Positions 36,590 through 45,780 of a stretch of 48,345 nucleotides of DNA are shown here, in pieces. The stretch's first letter is position 1. Every line of letters begins with the position of its first letter. Below the pieces are notes generated by a model. The model did not search any database and had not been told where the DNA came from. It was given only the letters and a program-made list of their open reading frames with translations. The stretch is from Leeuwenhoekiella marinoflava DSM 3653 (lineage in GTDB: Bacteria; Bacteroidota; Bacteroidia; Flavobacteriales; Flavobacteriaceae): assembly GCF_900129005.1 (NCBI RefSeq), contig NZ_FQUN01000029.1, forward strand, positions 1-48,345, written 5' to 3'. Position numbers and translations under genes: made by a program.

Positions 36590-37693
36590 ATGCTAACCTT
36601 TTACAGCTTATCATTTGGTTCTGCATATGCACAATCTAAAGATGAACTTAGTCCTGTTGAACAAGGGATTGCCTCAATAGCAATCGCTACAGCAAAGGGC
36701 GATACTCCATTGCTTAATAAAGCATTACATAGAGGTCTTGATTTTGGGATGACCATAAATCAGGTAAAGGAAGAATTAGTACACCTCTACGCTTATTGTG
36801 GTTTTCCCAGAAGCCTAATGGCCATAAATACATTGTCTGAAGTTCTTCAAGAGCGAAAGGCTAAAGGTATTCAGGATCAGGTGGGGCCGGCAGCAATTGA
36901 TTTGAATGCGGGAAATAAATATGAAATAGGGAAAGAAGTTCTGGCTGATTTAACAGGAGTTACGGATAGGCCAAAGGCCGGTTACGCGGAAACTGTTCCC
37001 ATTATTGAGATTTTTTTAAAAGAGCATCTTTTTGCAGATATTTTTAAGCGAGGAGTACTTAACTATAAAGAGCGTGAGATTGCAACTGTAGGTGCATTAC
37101 TACGTATGGGAGATCTTGATCCAATGGCACGTGGACATATGGCAATTGCGATGCACCAGGGAGTTACTGAAGCTCAAATGAAACAAATTATTGAGATGGT
37201 AGAAACTCAAGTAGGACCGGAAAAGGCTTATATAGGTAAATTGCTTCTAGCAGCACTTACCGATAGCAAGGAGCCGACGCCTTCTTCCGCATTAAGCGAA
37301 ATCGAAAATTTAATATTCCCCAGAGGAGAAAAATTAGACAATCCTGTATTTACAGGTAATGCATATCTCACTTCACTAATAACAGCAGATGAGGTGAATA
37401 CAACTGCTGCAGGCGTAGTGACTTTTGAGCCCGGTGCACGTACTTTTTGGCACCAGCATCCTACGGGTCAGATCATTATTACAATTTCTGGTACCGGTTT
37501 TTATCAGGAAAAAGGAAGTCCTAAACGCATCTTGAAAAAAGGGGATGCCGTGAAATGCCTTCCAAATACGCCGCATTGGCACGGCGCAAGTGATACCGAA
37601 GCTTTTGTTCAGATTGCAATTACAGATAGGTCAGAAGGGCCTACTCAGTGGTTTGATGTGGTTACAAAAGAAACCTATTTATCAAAAAAATAA
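36590..37693 (+). CDS. Carboxymuconolactone decarboxylase-cupin fusion, secreted
   Basis: Two carboxymuconolactone-decarboxylase-like repeats (about residues 20-115, and 135-210 with FKRGVLNYKEREIATVGALL) are followed by a metal-binding cupin (WHQHPTGQ, GDAVKCLPNTPHWHGA). The reaction is unknown; relatives accompany aldo/keto reductases and flavodoxins in bacterial redox operons. From the ATG at 36590 the export signal is cut short. Reading upstream in frame to an ATA at 36542 restores a full signal (KKFNVKQSTLLIVISM). The real start is therefore probably upstream, possibly at a non-standard codon. Confidence 0.87.
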   Translation: MLTFYSLSFGSAYAQSKDELSPVEQGIASIAIATAKGDTPLLNKALHRGLDFGMTINQVKEELVHLYAYCGFPRSLMAINTLSEVLQERKAKGIQDQVGPAAIDLNAGNKYEIGKEVLADLTGVTDRPKAGYAETVPIIEIFLKEHLFADIFKRGVLNYKEREIATVGALLRMGDLDPMARGHMAIAMHQGVTEAQMKQIIEMVETQVGPEKAYIGKLLLAALTDSKEPTPSSALSEIENLIFPRGEKLDNPVFTGNAYLTSLITADEVNTTAAGVVTFEPGARTFWHQHPTGQIIITISGTGFYQEKGSPKRILKKGDAVKCLPNTPHWHGASDTEAFVQIAITDRSEGPTQWFDVVTKETYLSKK

Positions 37694-37747
37694 TATATAT
37701 AGGTATTTAGTATCTTTAATAGAATTGAACAGCTTAAAATATACACT

Positions 37748-38212
37748 ATGATTTCACTAAACGTTAATGAAAAAGATCTGCAGGTAGATGTTGATCCCGA
37801 AACACCTCTTCTATGGGTATTGCGAGATCATTTAGATCTGCCGGGTACAAAGTATGGATGTGGTGTGGCACAGTGTGGGGCGTGTGTTGTACATCTTGAG
37901 GGCGAAGCCGTGCGCTCTTGTGTTACAAAAGTTAAGCGCGCTGAAAACAAAAAGGTAGTCACGATCGAAGGTCTGGCAGAAAATAACGATCATCCCGTAC
38001 AACAAGCCTGGACGGAAGTAGACGTACCACAATGTGGGTATTGTCATAGCGGTCAGATTATGTCTGCAGCAGTATTGTTAAAGGAGAATCCCAATCCAAC
38101 CGATGAGGATATAGATCTGGCGATGGCAGGTAATATTTGCCGTTGTGGAACCTATTCCAGAATTCGTAAGGCGATTCATGTTGCCGCAGAAATTAATAAA
38201 AGCAGTACTTAA
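37748..38212 (+). CDS. 2Fe-2S subunit of a molybdenum hydroxylase (isoquinoline 1-oxidoreductase alpha-type)
   Basis: This small iron-sulfur subunit of the xanthine oxidase family has all eight cluster cysteines: Cys38, 43, 46 and 58 of the plant-type cluster, and Cys96, 99, 131 and 133 of the helical cluster ([17 protein letters not shown]). It carries electrons from the molybdopterin subunit. That subunit is encoded on the opposite strand about 2.4 kb away (40563-42800), whereas the subunits usually share an operon. It has no signal and would be co-exported with the Tat-bearing large subunit. Confidence 0.93.
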   Translation: MISLNVNEKDLQVDVDPETPLLWVLRDHLDLPGTKYGCGVAQCGACVVHLEGEAVRSCVTKVKRAENKKVVTIEGLAENNDHPVQQAWTEVDVPQCGYCHSGQIMSAAVLLKENPNPTDEDIDLAMAGNICRCGTYSRIRKAIHVAAEINKSST

Positions 38213-38232
38213 TAATCGTTCAATTAGAAATT

Positions 38233-38877
38233 ATGAATCCATTTAAACCTAAAAATCAAGGAAAAATTTTAAGTACTGTAGGAGGGGTCTTTCTAATTCT
38301 TTTGGTAGTAGGCATTTCAGTAGGAATGTCTGAAAAGAATTTTTCAACTGAAGACTATATAGAACTTTCAAGCCTTAAAAAAGACAGTGTAGTTTCTAAG
38401 GAAGCCTTTAAGAAAGTCTACTCTGTATTGATGCACCCACGCTGTATGAATTGCCATCCTTCGGGAGATATTCCGCTACAGGGTGATGACAGTCATTTAC
38501 ATGGAATGTCACCACAACGCGGTGAAGACGGAAAAGGGGTATATGCAATGAAATGTGCCAATTGCCATCAAAATGAAAATACACCCGGTATACATGCTCC
38601 CCCGGGAAATCCCGAATGGCATTTGCCACCCGCGGATATGAAAATGATCTTTCAAGGAAGAACCGCTAATGAATTGGCTAAACAATTAATTGACAAATCT
38701 AAAAATGGAAATAAATCCATTAAAGATTTAATTGCACATGCTGAAGATACTTTAGTAAAGGCTGGTTGGCATCCCGCTGAAGGGCTATCCTTGCCGCCAA
38801 TGAGTCATAAAGAATTTAAAGAAGCTTGGGTAACCTGGCTTAAAACCGGTGCTTACGCTCCTGATAATTCTGAATAA
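38233..38877 (+). CDS. Membrane-anchored dihaem c-type cytochrome
   Basis: An N-terminal membrane anchor (residues ~12-32) precedes a periplasmic domain with two CxxCH haem sites, at residues 71-75 (CMNCH) and 108-112 (CANCH). It also has histidines and a conserved PPADMKMIFQGR segment. It starts 20 bp after the 2Fe-2S subunit and would accept electrons from the periplasmic molybdenum hydroxylase and pass them to the respiratory chain. Similar proteins are annotated as isoquinoline 1-oxidoreductase-associated cytochromes. Confidence 0.87.
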   Translation: MNPFKPKNQGKILSTVGGVFLILLVVGISVGMSEKNFSTEDYIELSSLKKDSVVSKEAFKKVYSVLMHPRCMNCHPSGDIPLQGDDSHLHGMSPQRGEDGKGVYAMKCANCHQNENTPGIHAPPGNPEWHLPPADMKMIFQGRTANELAKQLIDKSKNGNKSIKDLIAHAEDTLVKAGWHPAEGLSLPPMSHKEFKEAWVTWLKTGAYAPDNSE

Positions 38878-38897
38878 CCCAATTAGAAGAACTGGAC

Positions 38898-39312
38898 CTG
38901 AATAAAGTAAGTCTCATTTTAGTTACCCTTCTAAGTATTTCCTGTAGAAAAGAGGTTGGACATAGTCAAAATCTTGACGTGGATAAAATGATGATTCGAA
39001 TGGCTGAAATTGAGATTGAACCTGCCTTTCTAGATGATTATAAATCAATACTTAAGGAAGAGTCTAAAGTCTCCGTCAAATTGTAACCCGGTGTGATTTC
39101 AATTTATCCTAGGTATCAAAAAGGAAAACCCACTGAAATTGAAATATTATTAGATATCTGCAGATAGTAACGCATACAAAGCACATTGGGAAACACCACA
39201 TTTTAAAAAGTATAAAACGCAAACCTTAAAAAGGGTAAGGTCTTTAAAATTAATTGATTTGAATGGGATTGATGAAGAAACGATGCCTATAATTTTTAAG
39301 AAAATGAACTAA
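38898..39312 (+). pseudogene. Decayed antibiotic-biosynthesis-monooxygenase-like gene
   Basis: The frame from 38898 encodes a lipoprotein signal (NKVSLILVTLLSISC) and an ABM-type quinol monooxygenase core (RMAEIEIEPAFLDDYKSIL). Three lesions are visible: the start codon is CTG rather than ATG, a TAA at about 39085 interrupts KVSVKL-PGVISIYP where a glutamate codon would be expected, and a frameshift occurs at about 39165. After it the reading continues as SNAYKAHWETPHFKKYKTQ to the TAA at 39312. It probably once closed the redox operon. Confidence 0.75.
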
Positions 39313-39524
39313 AAAAGATCCGCCAACGGGTCAGTAAGGGTCGGGTCTGTAAATTAAACTGGGTCTGAGTTTCTAAAACCGGATGGTTGTAAAACCTTAT
39401 TTTTTGCTGGAGATGGCTCATTGGTTTACGCCGCAATAATAGTAGAAAGCAGCGGTTCTATAATTATCATTTTAATGTAAACCATTACGTATATCAAATA
39501 ATATTCTAAATCTTTATTATTTGC

Positions 39525-40541
39525 CTAGAAACTAATTTTTTCTGATTGGTTTCTCAAAGAATTTACCGCTTTATTTCTTGCAACCGCTATTATTTCGCTA
39601 ATAATGGCATTTGCAATTTCTTGTGGTGTTATTGCAGAAATATCTAATCCCGCTGGACCATATAATTTATCAATAATACGGTCTGCCTTTTCAGAATGAA
39701 CTTCTATGAGTTCATTTATTAACTTTTCTCTTCTTTTGACAGAACCGAGTAGCCCAATATAAAGGGGGGTGGTTTCTGCTAGATTATAAAGAAAATTTAA
39801 GTCTGTAGCATAATTATGATTCATCAGTACTATTGCAGAATTATCATCTATTTCTAATATTTTAGTATCAATGGGATTTAGATGTTTTACAGACTCAACA
39901 CCGGGAAAGTGACTCTTATTTCTTGGATCTTTTGGTGATGCGATAAGAGTGACCTTCCATCCCATATAAGAACCGATTAATGCCAGTTGGACGGCGTCAT
40001 GTTCCGAACCTATTATGAACAGCTGGAAAAGCGGCGACAACTCCTGAATAAACATTTTCAATATTGGGGATTGCCCGTTAATAGAAGCTTCTGAAATAGA
40101 GTTTCTGTCTTTTAGTGTGAATATTGATCCTAATTCATTGGAGTAGGTTTCTGTATCTAAGGTGTAGGTAACATAAATCTTGATGATGACTCTATTATTT
40201 ATAGCCGATAGGATTTTCTTAAATTGAGCTTCATCTGTAAAAAAGGGCTCAATCAGAATATACAAAATCCCCTCGCAACCTAATCGATAACGTCCGTCAT
40301 AAGTCATCATCTTTGCCTTACCGGTTCTAAAAACAGTTGCAGCTTGAAAATAAATTTCCTTTTCTACACAACCACCGCTGACAGCACCGGTCATTTCTCC
40401 TTTTTCAGAGATTAACATTCTAACTCCTGGTTTGCGGTAAGAAGATCCCTCTAAATGAACTACTGTAGCTAAAACAGCAGCCTTATTCTGCTTGAAATAT
40501 TGATAAGAGGTTTCAATAATTTTTTTAAACTCGTGAGTCAT
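39525..40541 (-). CDS. XdhC/CoxI-family molybdenum-cofactor maturation protein
   Basis: The N-terminal XdhC/CoxI domain (AVLATVVHLEGSSYRKPGVRM, GCVEKEIYFQA) is joined to a C-terminal Rossmann domain (LFIIGSEHDAVQLALIGSYMGWKV, then AIVLMNHNYATD and PLYIGLLGS). XdhC proteins protect and sulfurate the molybdenum cofactor and insert it into xanthine-dehydrogenase-family enzymes. The gene begins 21 bp after the large hydroxylase subunit on the same strand, its expected client. The 338-residue length is normal. Confidence 0.92.
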   Translation of the reverse strand: MTHEFKKIIETSYQYFKQNKAAVLATVVHLEGSSYRKPGVRMLISEKGEMTGAVSGGCVEKEIYFQAATVFRTGKAKMMTYDGRYRLGCEGILYILIEPFFTDEAQFKKILSAINNRVIIKIYVTYTLDTETYSNELGSIFTLKDRNSISEASINGQSPILKMFIQELSPLFQLFIIGSEHDAVQLALIGSYMGWKVTLIASPKDPRNKSHFPGVESVKHLNPIDTKILEIDDNSAIVLMNHNYATDLNFLYNLAETTPLYIGLLGSVKRREKLINELIEVHSEKADRIIDKLYGPAGLDISAITPQEIANAIISEIIAVARNKAVNSLRNQSEKISF

Positions 40542-40562
40542 TAATAACTTTTCTAAAGGAGT

Positions 40563-42800
40563 TTACAACATTTCTTCCTCGAAAGGATGGTTGTAGTGTC
40601 GTTTATTTTTTGCCCGGGACAATGCATTAGTATACGCGGCAAAAATAGGAGGGAACGGGGGTTCTCCTAAACCGGTAGGGTTTTTACCATTTTCAACAAA
40701 ATGCACTTCAATATCTTTAGGAGCTTCCGGCATACGTATCAATCTATAATTGTAAAAATTACTTTTCTGTGGCACACCGTCTTTAAAAGTCATTTTGCCA
40801 AACATCGCATTTCCCAAACCATCGGTAACCGCGCCTTCCACCATATTTCTTGCAGCATCCTTATTGATAACAATGCCACAGTCTACAGCACTATACACTT
40901 TATCAAAAACTAATTTTTCATTTTCGTTTTTTAAATCAACTACGTGACCTACGTAACTGTTGTGGCAGTAGTAGGCCGCAACACCCCGATGAACACCGGG
41001 TTTTGAAATTTCCCAGTTTGATTTATCACGTAACAATTCAAGTAGCGCTATAAAGCGATCTGCTTCGTAATCATTGTCTTTGCCTACCGGACTTGTTTTA
41101 GCTTTTTCAAACAATTCTAGTCTAAATGCAATAGGATCCTTACCGGCGGCAACAGCAACCTCGTCCAGAAACGCCTGTTCAGAACCGCCCATAAAATTAG
41201 AACGCGGAGCTCTAAAAGCTCCGATGGTAATGTTTGAATTAATTTGCCAGCTTTCAGCTAGATAATTGTCAACCGCTCCTGCCGGGAAACGGTTTGCATG
41301 CAGCGGACTCTCAGGTATACCGCCTGTTTTTATGTGGTAGGCAACCATTTTATTATTTTCATCCAAAGCTGCTCTAAAAGTAGCGTGGTAGGCAGGACGG
41401 TAAATGCCGTAAGTCATATCGTCCTCGCGGGTATACACCAACTTGACCGGATTTTTTATTTTTTGAGAAATTACAGCAGCTTCAACGACCTCGTGAGAAT
41501 ATGCCCGTCTGCCAAAACCACCACCCATACGGGTCATAATAATTTCAATTTGATCTTTACTCATTCCTAGCCGTGCGGAAACCGTAGGCTCTGTAAGTTC
41601 GGGAGCCTGTAAAGGACCGGCTAATATTGCTTTATCTTCAGTAACGTGAGCAAAAAAGTTTACCGGTTCCATGGCATTATGTGCTAAAAAAGGAGCGGTA
41701 TACGTACTTTCAATAACCTTAGCGGCATTTTTAAAAGCTGTTTCAGGATCACCATCTTTGCGTACTACAGTACCAGGTTCTTTAGATTTAGCATCCATCT
41801 GTTCCCAGTGATCTTCAGAACTCTCCAATCCTGCCGGAACTACCTGAGTCGATTTATTGCCAAAGACATTGAGTTTAAGCGTATGTTCTTCAAAGGGTTC
41901 CCACTCCAGTTTTAATGCTTTTTTTGCTTGCATAACTTGCCAGGTAGAATCGCCTACCACTACCACTAGATTGGGAAAGGTAGCGGTGTCAAAGATGTTT
42001 AACTCATAGCCTTCATTGTAAATGTCAATATCAAAAATATCAGTTATTCCAGGCATTTTTAAAGCTTCCGTACCGTCGTAAGATTTCAATTTAAGTCCAA
42101 ATGCAGGAGGATGTGCTATGGTAGCATACTTCATTCCCGGAACCTTATAATCCATTCCAAATAAGGATTTTCCGCTTACAATGTCTGGTAAAGCAACATT
42201 CTTTTTAGAGCTGCTTATGATCGTAAAATCTTCGGTATTCTTTAATTCTACAGACTCTGGAACTTTTTCTTGCGATGCTGCTTCAGCCATTTCGCCATAA
42301 GTACTTGTTTTACCGGATGTATGCTTTAAAATGCCTTTTTTGATTGTAATTTCTGAAGCTGAAACATTCCAGACTTTTGCAGTGGCATTAATTAGCATCT
42401 GGCGTGCTGTTGCTCCCGCTGTACGTAAGGCATTATAGCCTTGCCGTACAGATTGACTGCCGCCAGCAAATTGTCTCGTATATAAATCGGTACGAAAAGG
42501 GGCTTGCTCTACAACAACTTGATCCCAGTCGACGTCTAATTCCTCAGCAACAATCATAGGTAAGGATGTTAATACATTTTGACCAAATTCTGGATTGGGA
42601 GCCATTATTGTCACTGTCCCATCTGTAGCTATTTTTAAATAGGCATTCATTTCAAACCATCCTTCAGGAATTTGTTCTTCAGCAATCGCTTTGATGTTAG
42701 AATGCAAGAGCCAATTGAAACTTAATAGCATTCCGCCACCGGCTAAAGCTGAGGTTTTAAGAAAAGAACGACGATTTACGGAAGTTTTTATTGTACTCAT
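40563..42800 (-). CDS. Molybdopterin-binding subunit of a periplasmic aldehyde/isoquinoline oxidoreductase
   Basis: This is the large subunit of a xanthine-oxidase-family hydroxylase of the isoquinoline 1-oxidoreductase beta type. A Tat signal (NRRSFLKTSALAGGG) exports it with its cofactor. Cofactor-binding segments include FGQNVLTSLPMIVAEEL, MGGGFGRRAYSHEV and IGAFRAPRSNFMGGSEQAFLDE, and the active-site glutamate lies in GLGEPPFPP near the C-terminus. I place the start at the ATG at 42800, just before the Tat motif; an ATG at 42842 would add 14 unlikely residues. Substrate unknown; aldehydes or N-heterocycles are likely. Confidence 0.92.
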   Translation of the reverse strand: MSTIKTSVNRRSFLKTSALAGGGMLLSFNWLLHSNIKAIAEEQIPEGWFEMNAYLKIATDGTVTIMAPNPEFGQNVLTSLPMIVAEELDVDWDQVVVEQAPFRTDLYTRQFAGGSQSVRQGYNALRTAGATARQMLINATAKVWNVSASEITIKKGILKHTSGKTSTYGEMAEAASQEKVPESVELKNTEDFTIISSSKKNVALPDIVSGKSLFGMDYKVPGMKYATIAHPPAFGLKLKSYDGTEALKMPGITDIFDIDIYNEGYELNIFDTATFPNLVVVVGDSTWQVMQAKKALKLEWEPFEEHTLKLNVFGNKSTQVVPAGLESSEDHWEQMDAKSKEPGTVVRKDGDPETAFKNAAKVIESTYTAPFLAHNAMEPVNFFAHVTEDKAILAGPLQAPELTEPTVSARLGMSKDQIEIIMTRMGGGFGRRAYSHEVVEAAVISQKIKNPVKLVYTREDDMTYGIYRPAYHATFRAALDENNKMVAYHIKTGGIPESPLHANRFPAGAVDNYLAESWQINSNITIGAFRAPRSNFMGGSEQAFLDEVAVAAGKDPIAFRLELFEKAKTSPVGKDNDYEADRFIALLELLRDKSNWEISKPGVHRGVAAYYCHNSYVGHVVDLKNENEKLVFDKVYSAVDCGIVINKDAARNMVEGAVTDGLGNAMFGKMTFKDGVPQKSNFYNYRLIRMPEAPKDIEVHFVENGKNPTGLGEPPFPPIFAAYTNALSRAKNKRHYNHPFEEEML

Positions 42801-43029
42801 AATTTTTGGTTTAAATTTCTGAAGTTGAGAAATGCTAACCAATTTAGTGAATTAAAATACTATCTGAAACCTCTTGATATGCAAACCAGTAAAAAGGGTT
42901 AGCAATGCCGTAGAATAATTAAGTTAATTGTTTAAGTTTAATATATTAGGACAGGATCTTAACTATAGATACTTCAAGTCTAAACTCATAAGCGGTTTCT
43001 TATAAAATAGACAATCCATAATAAAGCTT

Positions 43030-43102
43030 TGAGCCGATTAGCACTTTTAATCGGCTCATTTTTTAATTATATTTGAGCCAATTAAATAATTTAATCGGCT
43101 CA
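43030..43102. promoter_or_regulatory. Two paired palindromes before the Fic remnant
   Basis: TGAGCCGATTA (43030-43040) faces TAATCGGCTCA (43048-43058), and TGAGCCAATTA (43074-43084) faces TAATCGGCTCA (43092-43102). These four half-sites form two hairpins or dyads directly before the Fic start codon at 43105. They look like operators for an autoregulated gene. Confidence 0.6.
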
Positions 43103-43104
43103 TC

Positions 43105-43654
43105 ATGTATAACTGGCAACAGAAATACTGGCCTGATTTTAAGTATACTACAACTGAAATTAAAGAGAAGCTTATTCTTTAAGTTTAGCCAAAGAGCCGG
43201 TCGCGTTAATGGTCTATTAGAAGGACTCTCAGATACGATGCAAATGGAAGCTATCTTTTCGCTAATGGTAGCCGAGGCTGTTAAAACCTCAGAAATCGAG
43301 AGAGATTATCTAAGCTGGGAAGATGTGATGTCTTCCATACGGAACAATTTGGGCTACGGTAACTCAAAATTCGTTAAAGATCCAATGGCGCGGGGTGTGG
43401 GAGAGTTGATGGTGCGGATTAGGCAAAATTTTGCAGAACCTTTGACAGACCTGGTATTGTTTGAATGGCACAGAACGCTATTAGCGAGTGCTAAACGCAT
43501 TAATACCGGACAATGGCGTAAGCAATCCGAACCGATGCAGATCGTATCCGGTAGCTGGGGCAGGGAGAAGATTCATTTTGAAGCTCCGCCTTCCCATATG
43601 CTTCCTAATGAAATGAAAACTTTTATAAAGTGGTTCAATGAATCTCATCCATAA
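43105..43654 (+). pseudogene. Frameshifted, truncated Fic-family (DUF4172) AMP-transferase gene
   Basis: Translation from 43105 gives MYNWQQKYWPDFKYTTTEIK, the usual N-terminus of DUF4172-Fic proteins, then hits a TAA near 43180. The downstream frame resumes with FSQRAGRVNGLLEGLSDTMQ and runs to a stop at 43654 after WFNESHP. The Fic catalytic core HPFxxGNGRxxR should follow but is missing, so the gene is both frameshifted and cut short. Intact relatives add AMP to target proteins. The inhibitory SxxIEG-like segment reads SEIERDYLS. Confidence 0.75.
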
Positions 43655-43951
43655 AGAGCCAACCCTATAAAAAAACCACTATGGAGAAAGGGAGTTTTAA
43701 AATACTATCCTCTAAATGATAATGAAATTTTCACAAATTAAACATTTAATCTAAACATTTGAAATTTTACGCCACATCGAAATTACTAGATTATAGTTAT
43801 TTGTACTTAAATCTTCAGAAAAGGAAATTGGCAACTAGGAATATGCCCATAAGGTTGGATAATAAGAGCCGTGTAAGGGGAGACTCTTACGCACGTTTCT
43901 GTGAGGGCTTAGAAGGGAAGTTCTTCCACGCTAGTCGACTGGCAACTTGCT
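43655..43951. other. Short gap with group II intron debris
   Basis: This stretch follows the cut-off Fic gene. Its right half carries the intron remnant described separately. The left half (43655-43800) shows no gene. A 91-codon open frame across 43759-44034 has no protein-like features and overlaps both the intron domain V and the toxin gene, so it is not annotated. Confidence 0.5.
43820..43945 (+). mobile_element. Group II intron 3' remnant (domain V and probable VI)
   Basis: Positions 43866-43899 form a 34-nucleotide group II intron domain V: GAGCCGTGTAAG opens the stem with the AGC catalytic triad, a GAGA tetraloop of GNRA type caps it, and ACGCACG contains the two-base bulge. One stem position (C4 opposite U31) is mismatched, suggesting decay. 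A domain-VI-like segment follows to about 43935. No reverse transcriptase ORF and no 5' half were seen, so this is a dead fragment. Confidence 0.7.
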
Positions 43952-44269
43952 TTATTTCGTTCGTTTTATTTTTGCTGGATTTTGTCGAGTATCGAAAACA
44001 TCATTTATTTCAATTCGGTTTTCCTTTTCGTTAATCCAATAAATGACTTTATAATTTTTATAAACTAAATATCTAAATTCTTGTTTTCTGTTCTCTAAAA
44101 ATTCTTCTTCTTGTCCGATTCTCGGCTGATTTTTTAATTTTAGCGTTTCATTATAAATTCCGTTAACGAGGTTTTTAGCAACTCTTACTCCTGCGTTTTC
44201 TCGATAATATTCATAGATTTTTTCGAGCTCTTTTTGAGAAAAATCAGTCCAAAATAAATTTAATTCCAT
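43952..44269 (-). CDS. ParE/RelE-type toxin
   Basis: The 105-residue protein has the compact RelE/ParE fold pattern: FWTDFSQKELEKIYEYYRENAG, IGQEEEFLENRKQEFRYLVYKNYKVIYWI and a terminal NDVFDTRQNP. ParE toxins inhibit gyrase, while RelE toxins cleave mRNA at the ribosome; the sequence favours ParE. Its start overlaps the antitoxin gene by 10 bp, the usual toxin-second layout. Confidence 0.88.
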   Translation of the reverse strand: MELNLFWTDFSQKELEKIYEYYRENAGVRVAKNLVNGIYNETLKLKNQPRIGQEEEFLENRKQEFRYLVYKNYKVIYWINEKENRIEINDVFDTRQNPAKIKRTK

Positions 44270-44502
44270 TTATCAATTTTGGCTTTTAATTCACTTGCTT
44301 CGATTAATCGACCATTTTTTGAATCTTCCATAGATTGGTCAATTCGAGAATTAAACTCTTCAATTGTCATTTGCTTAAAATCCTCATGTCCAGACTCTTT
44401 GTTTTCTTTCCTTAAAATCTTTTCCAGACGTGAGATAACATCTTCACTTTGAATTTTTAAAAATTCTTGAATAAGCTCTAATTTTCTCTTTTGCAAATCC
44501 AT
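44260..44502 (-). CDS. Antitoxin of the ParE/RelE-type pair
   Basis: The 80-residue, highly charged and helical protein (LELIQEFLKIQSEDVISRLEK, then MTIEEFNSRIDQSMEDS) directly precedes and overlaps the toxin gene. The C-terminal part is probably the toxin-binding tail. The DNA-binding fold is not clear from sequence. The identification rests on position, size and composition. Confidence 0.82.
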   Translation of the reverse strand: MDLQKRKLELIQEFLKIQSEDVISRLEKILRKENKESGHEDFKQMTIEEFNSRIDQSMEDSKNGRLIEASELKAKIDKWN

Positions 44503-44949
44503 TTTATCAGCTTTTTATCAAAGATACAAAATTCTCGTTTTCGGTTGTTTAATTTAAATCTAAAGAGGGAGATCAATATACTTCAATCTTGTAGAATTGG
44601 GGATCTTCTTTTTCAAATGTAGGAATAACACCTTCAGAGATTATTTCTATAAAGTATGTTAAGCGGATTCTTCATTCCGTCTTATTTTATTTTTTAACGG
44701 TAGCACAACTATTTTTAGTTAGCTTTCAGCAAAAACAATAATTAGAACTTGGTAAGAATTGCAGCTGAAAGTTCTGCCATAGGACCTGATAAAAGAAGTT
44801 AATTTAAAAGGTACCTTAAATAATAATTTGATTTTAAGCTTTTCCTGTTACGGGTTAATTAAAGGGAACAAACCCTTAATTTTATGTATGTTCAAAAGTA
44901 AAGAGAGCCTTTTCAGGCAGCCTCTTAGTTTAATAAGACAGTTTGTTGA
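44503..44949. other. 447-bp gap with a possible gene relic
   Basis: No intact gene was found. On the minus strand, 44573-44671 encodes a 31-residue coding-like tail (RLTYFIEIISEGVIPTFEKE, stop TGA at 44573) with no start and a stop just upstream, so it may be the end of a lost gene. The right end carries the terminator of the CHRD gene. Confidence 0.4.
44901..44930 (-). terminator. Probable terminator of the CHRD gene
   Basis: Read on the minus strand, AAGAGGCTGCC and GGCTCTCTTT form an imperfect hairpin around TGAAAA, about 20 bases after the CHRD stop. This AGAGGC-type stem is a common terminator form in Bacteroidota. Confidence 0.6.
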
Positions 44950-45780
44950 TTAGTCCTCTGTAGCGTTGGCTCCTATATTTCCTTGTGCTGCCAAAGTGTC
45001 CAGATTGTCTTCACTTTCATGAACATTGATATACCCGTCAAAATCAATTAGATCTTCATAAGTAATTGCTTCACCTTCTTCTTCAGTATCATCGGTTACA
45101 GCTATGTTAGTAACACTTAGACCGGTTGAACCATTCACTGGATTAAAGGTAATAATAATGGCTCCCGGAGCGTCTTCTATAGAACCTGCATGAATATGTG
45201 CAGGGTGTGTATTACCTTCTTCGGTACCTTCAAGCATAATGGTAACCAAAGTTTCACCATTTTCACGCTCTTCAAAGGTAGCAGTGCCAATTACTCCCTC
45301 AATATCAGCTTCAGCAAGATCGTAGGATTCAGATTCAGCGGTTAGTTCATTTTCTCCTATATCTGTTTGAGCAACAATTGTTTCTAATTCATCCGCACTT
45401 AGATGAACTTTAATGTATCGGTCAAACTCGATAAGCTCTTCATAGGTGACTTCCGTACCGTCTTCAAGTTCCGTGATCTCAGTAGTACTCATTCCAGTTT
45501 CACCATCAACAGCTTCCAGTGAAATGGCAATTTCTCCGCCATCTGCCGCATTGCCAAAGTGAATATGAGCAGGATGCATATTACCATCCTCTGTACCTTC
45601 AAGTTCAAAAGCTACACTAGTGGACCCATCATCATTCTTTGTAAAGGTTACGGTACCACTTACTCCGGAATCACTTTTTTCAATCAGTGTATACTCTTTT
45701 ATATCAACTGCAGGCGGGTCAATTATGCTATCATCGTCGTTATTACAACTTGTTAAGCCTGCAATCATTGCTAATGTCAA
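44950..45780 (-). CDS. Lipoprotein with two CHRD-like domains
   Basis: Two repeats of about 125 residues share the pattern of a strand-rich domain (GTVTFTKNDDGSTSVAFELEG and GTATFEERENGETLVTIMLEG), then HPAHIHFG or HPAHIHAG, and a YIxVH segment. CHRD domains bind metals or anions; their role in bacteria is unknown. The lipobox is GLTSC. The only standard-type start is a TTG at 45778-45780, which gives a signal with no positive charge. An ATA codon at 45799-45801 would add IRIKKLV and complete the signal. It is very acidic, as expected for a secreted protein. Confidence 0.82.
   Translation of the reverse strand: MTLAMIAGLTSCNNDDDSIIDPPAVDIKEYTLIEKSDSGVSGTVTFTKNDDGSTSVAFELEGTEDGNMHPAHIHFGNAADGGEIAISLEAVDGETGMSTTEITELEDGTEVTYEELIEFDRYIKVHLSADELETIVAQTDIGENELTAESESYDLAEADIEGVIGTATFEERENGETLVTIMLEGTEEGNTHPAHIHAGSIEDAPGAIIITFNPVNGSTGLSVTNIAVTDDTEEEGEAITYEDLIDFDGYINVHESEDNLDTLAAQGNIGANATED

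Noticed and set aside
39313-39524. GGGTC-rich short repeats after the pseudogene
   Set aside because: Four irregularly spaced 5-base copies are within chance expectation and show no palindromic order.
43759-44034. 91-codon open frame on the plus strand
   Set aside because: It overlaps the intron domain V and the 3' end of the ParE-type toxin gene and shows no protein-like pattern.
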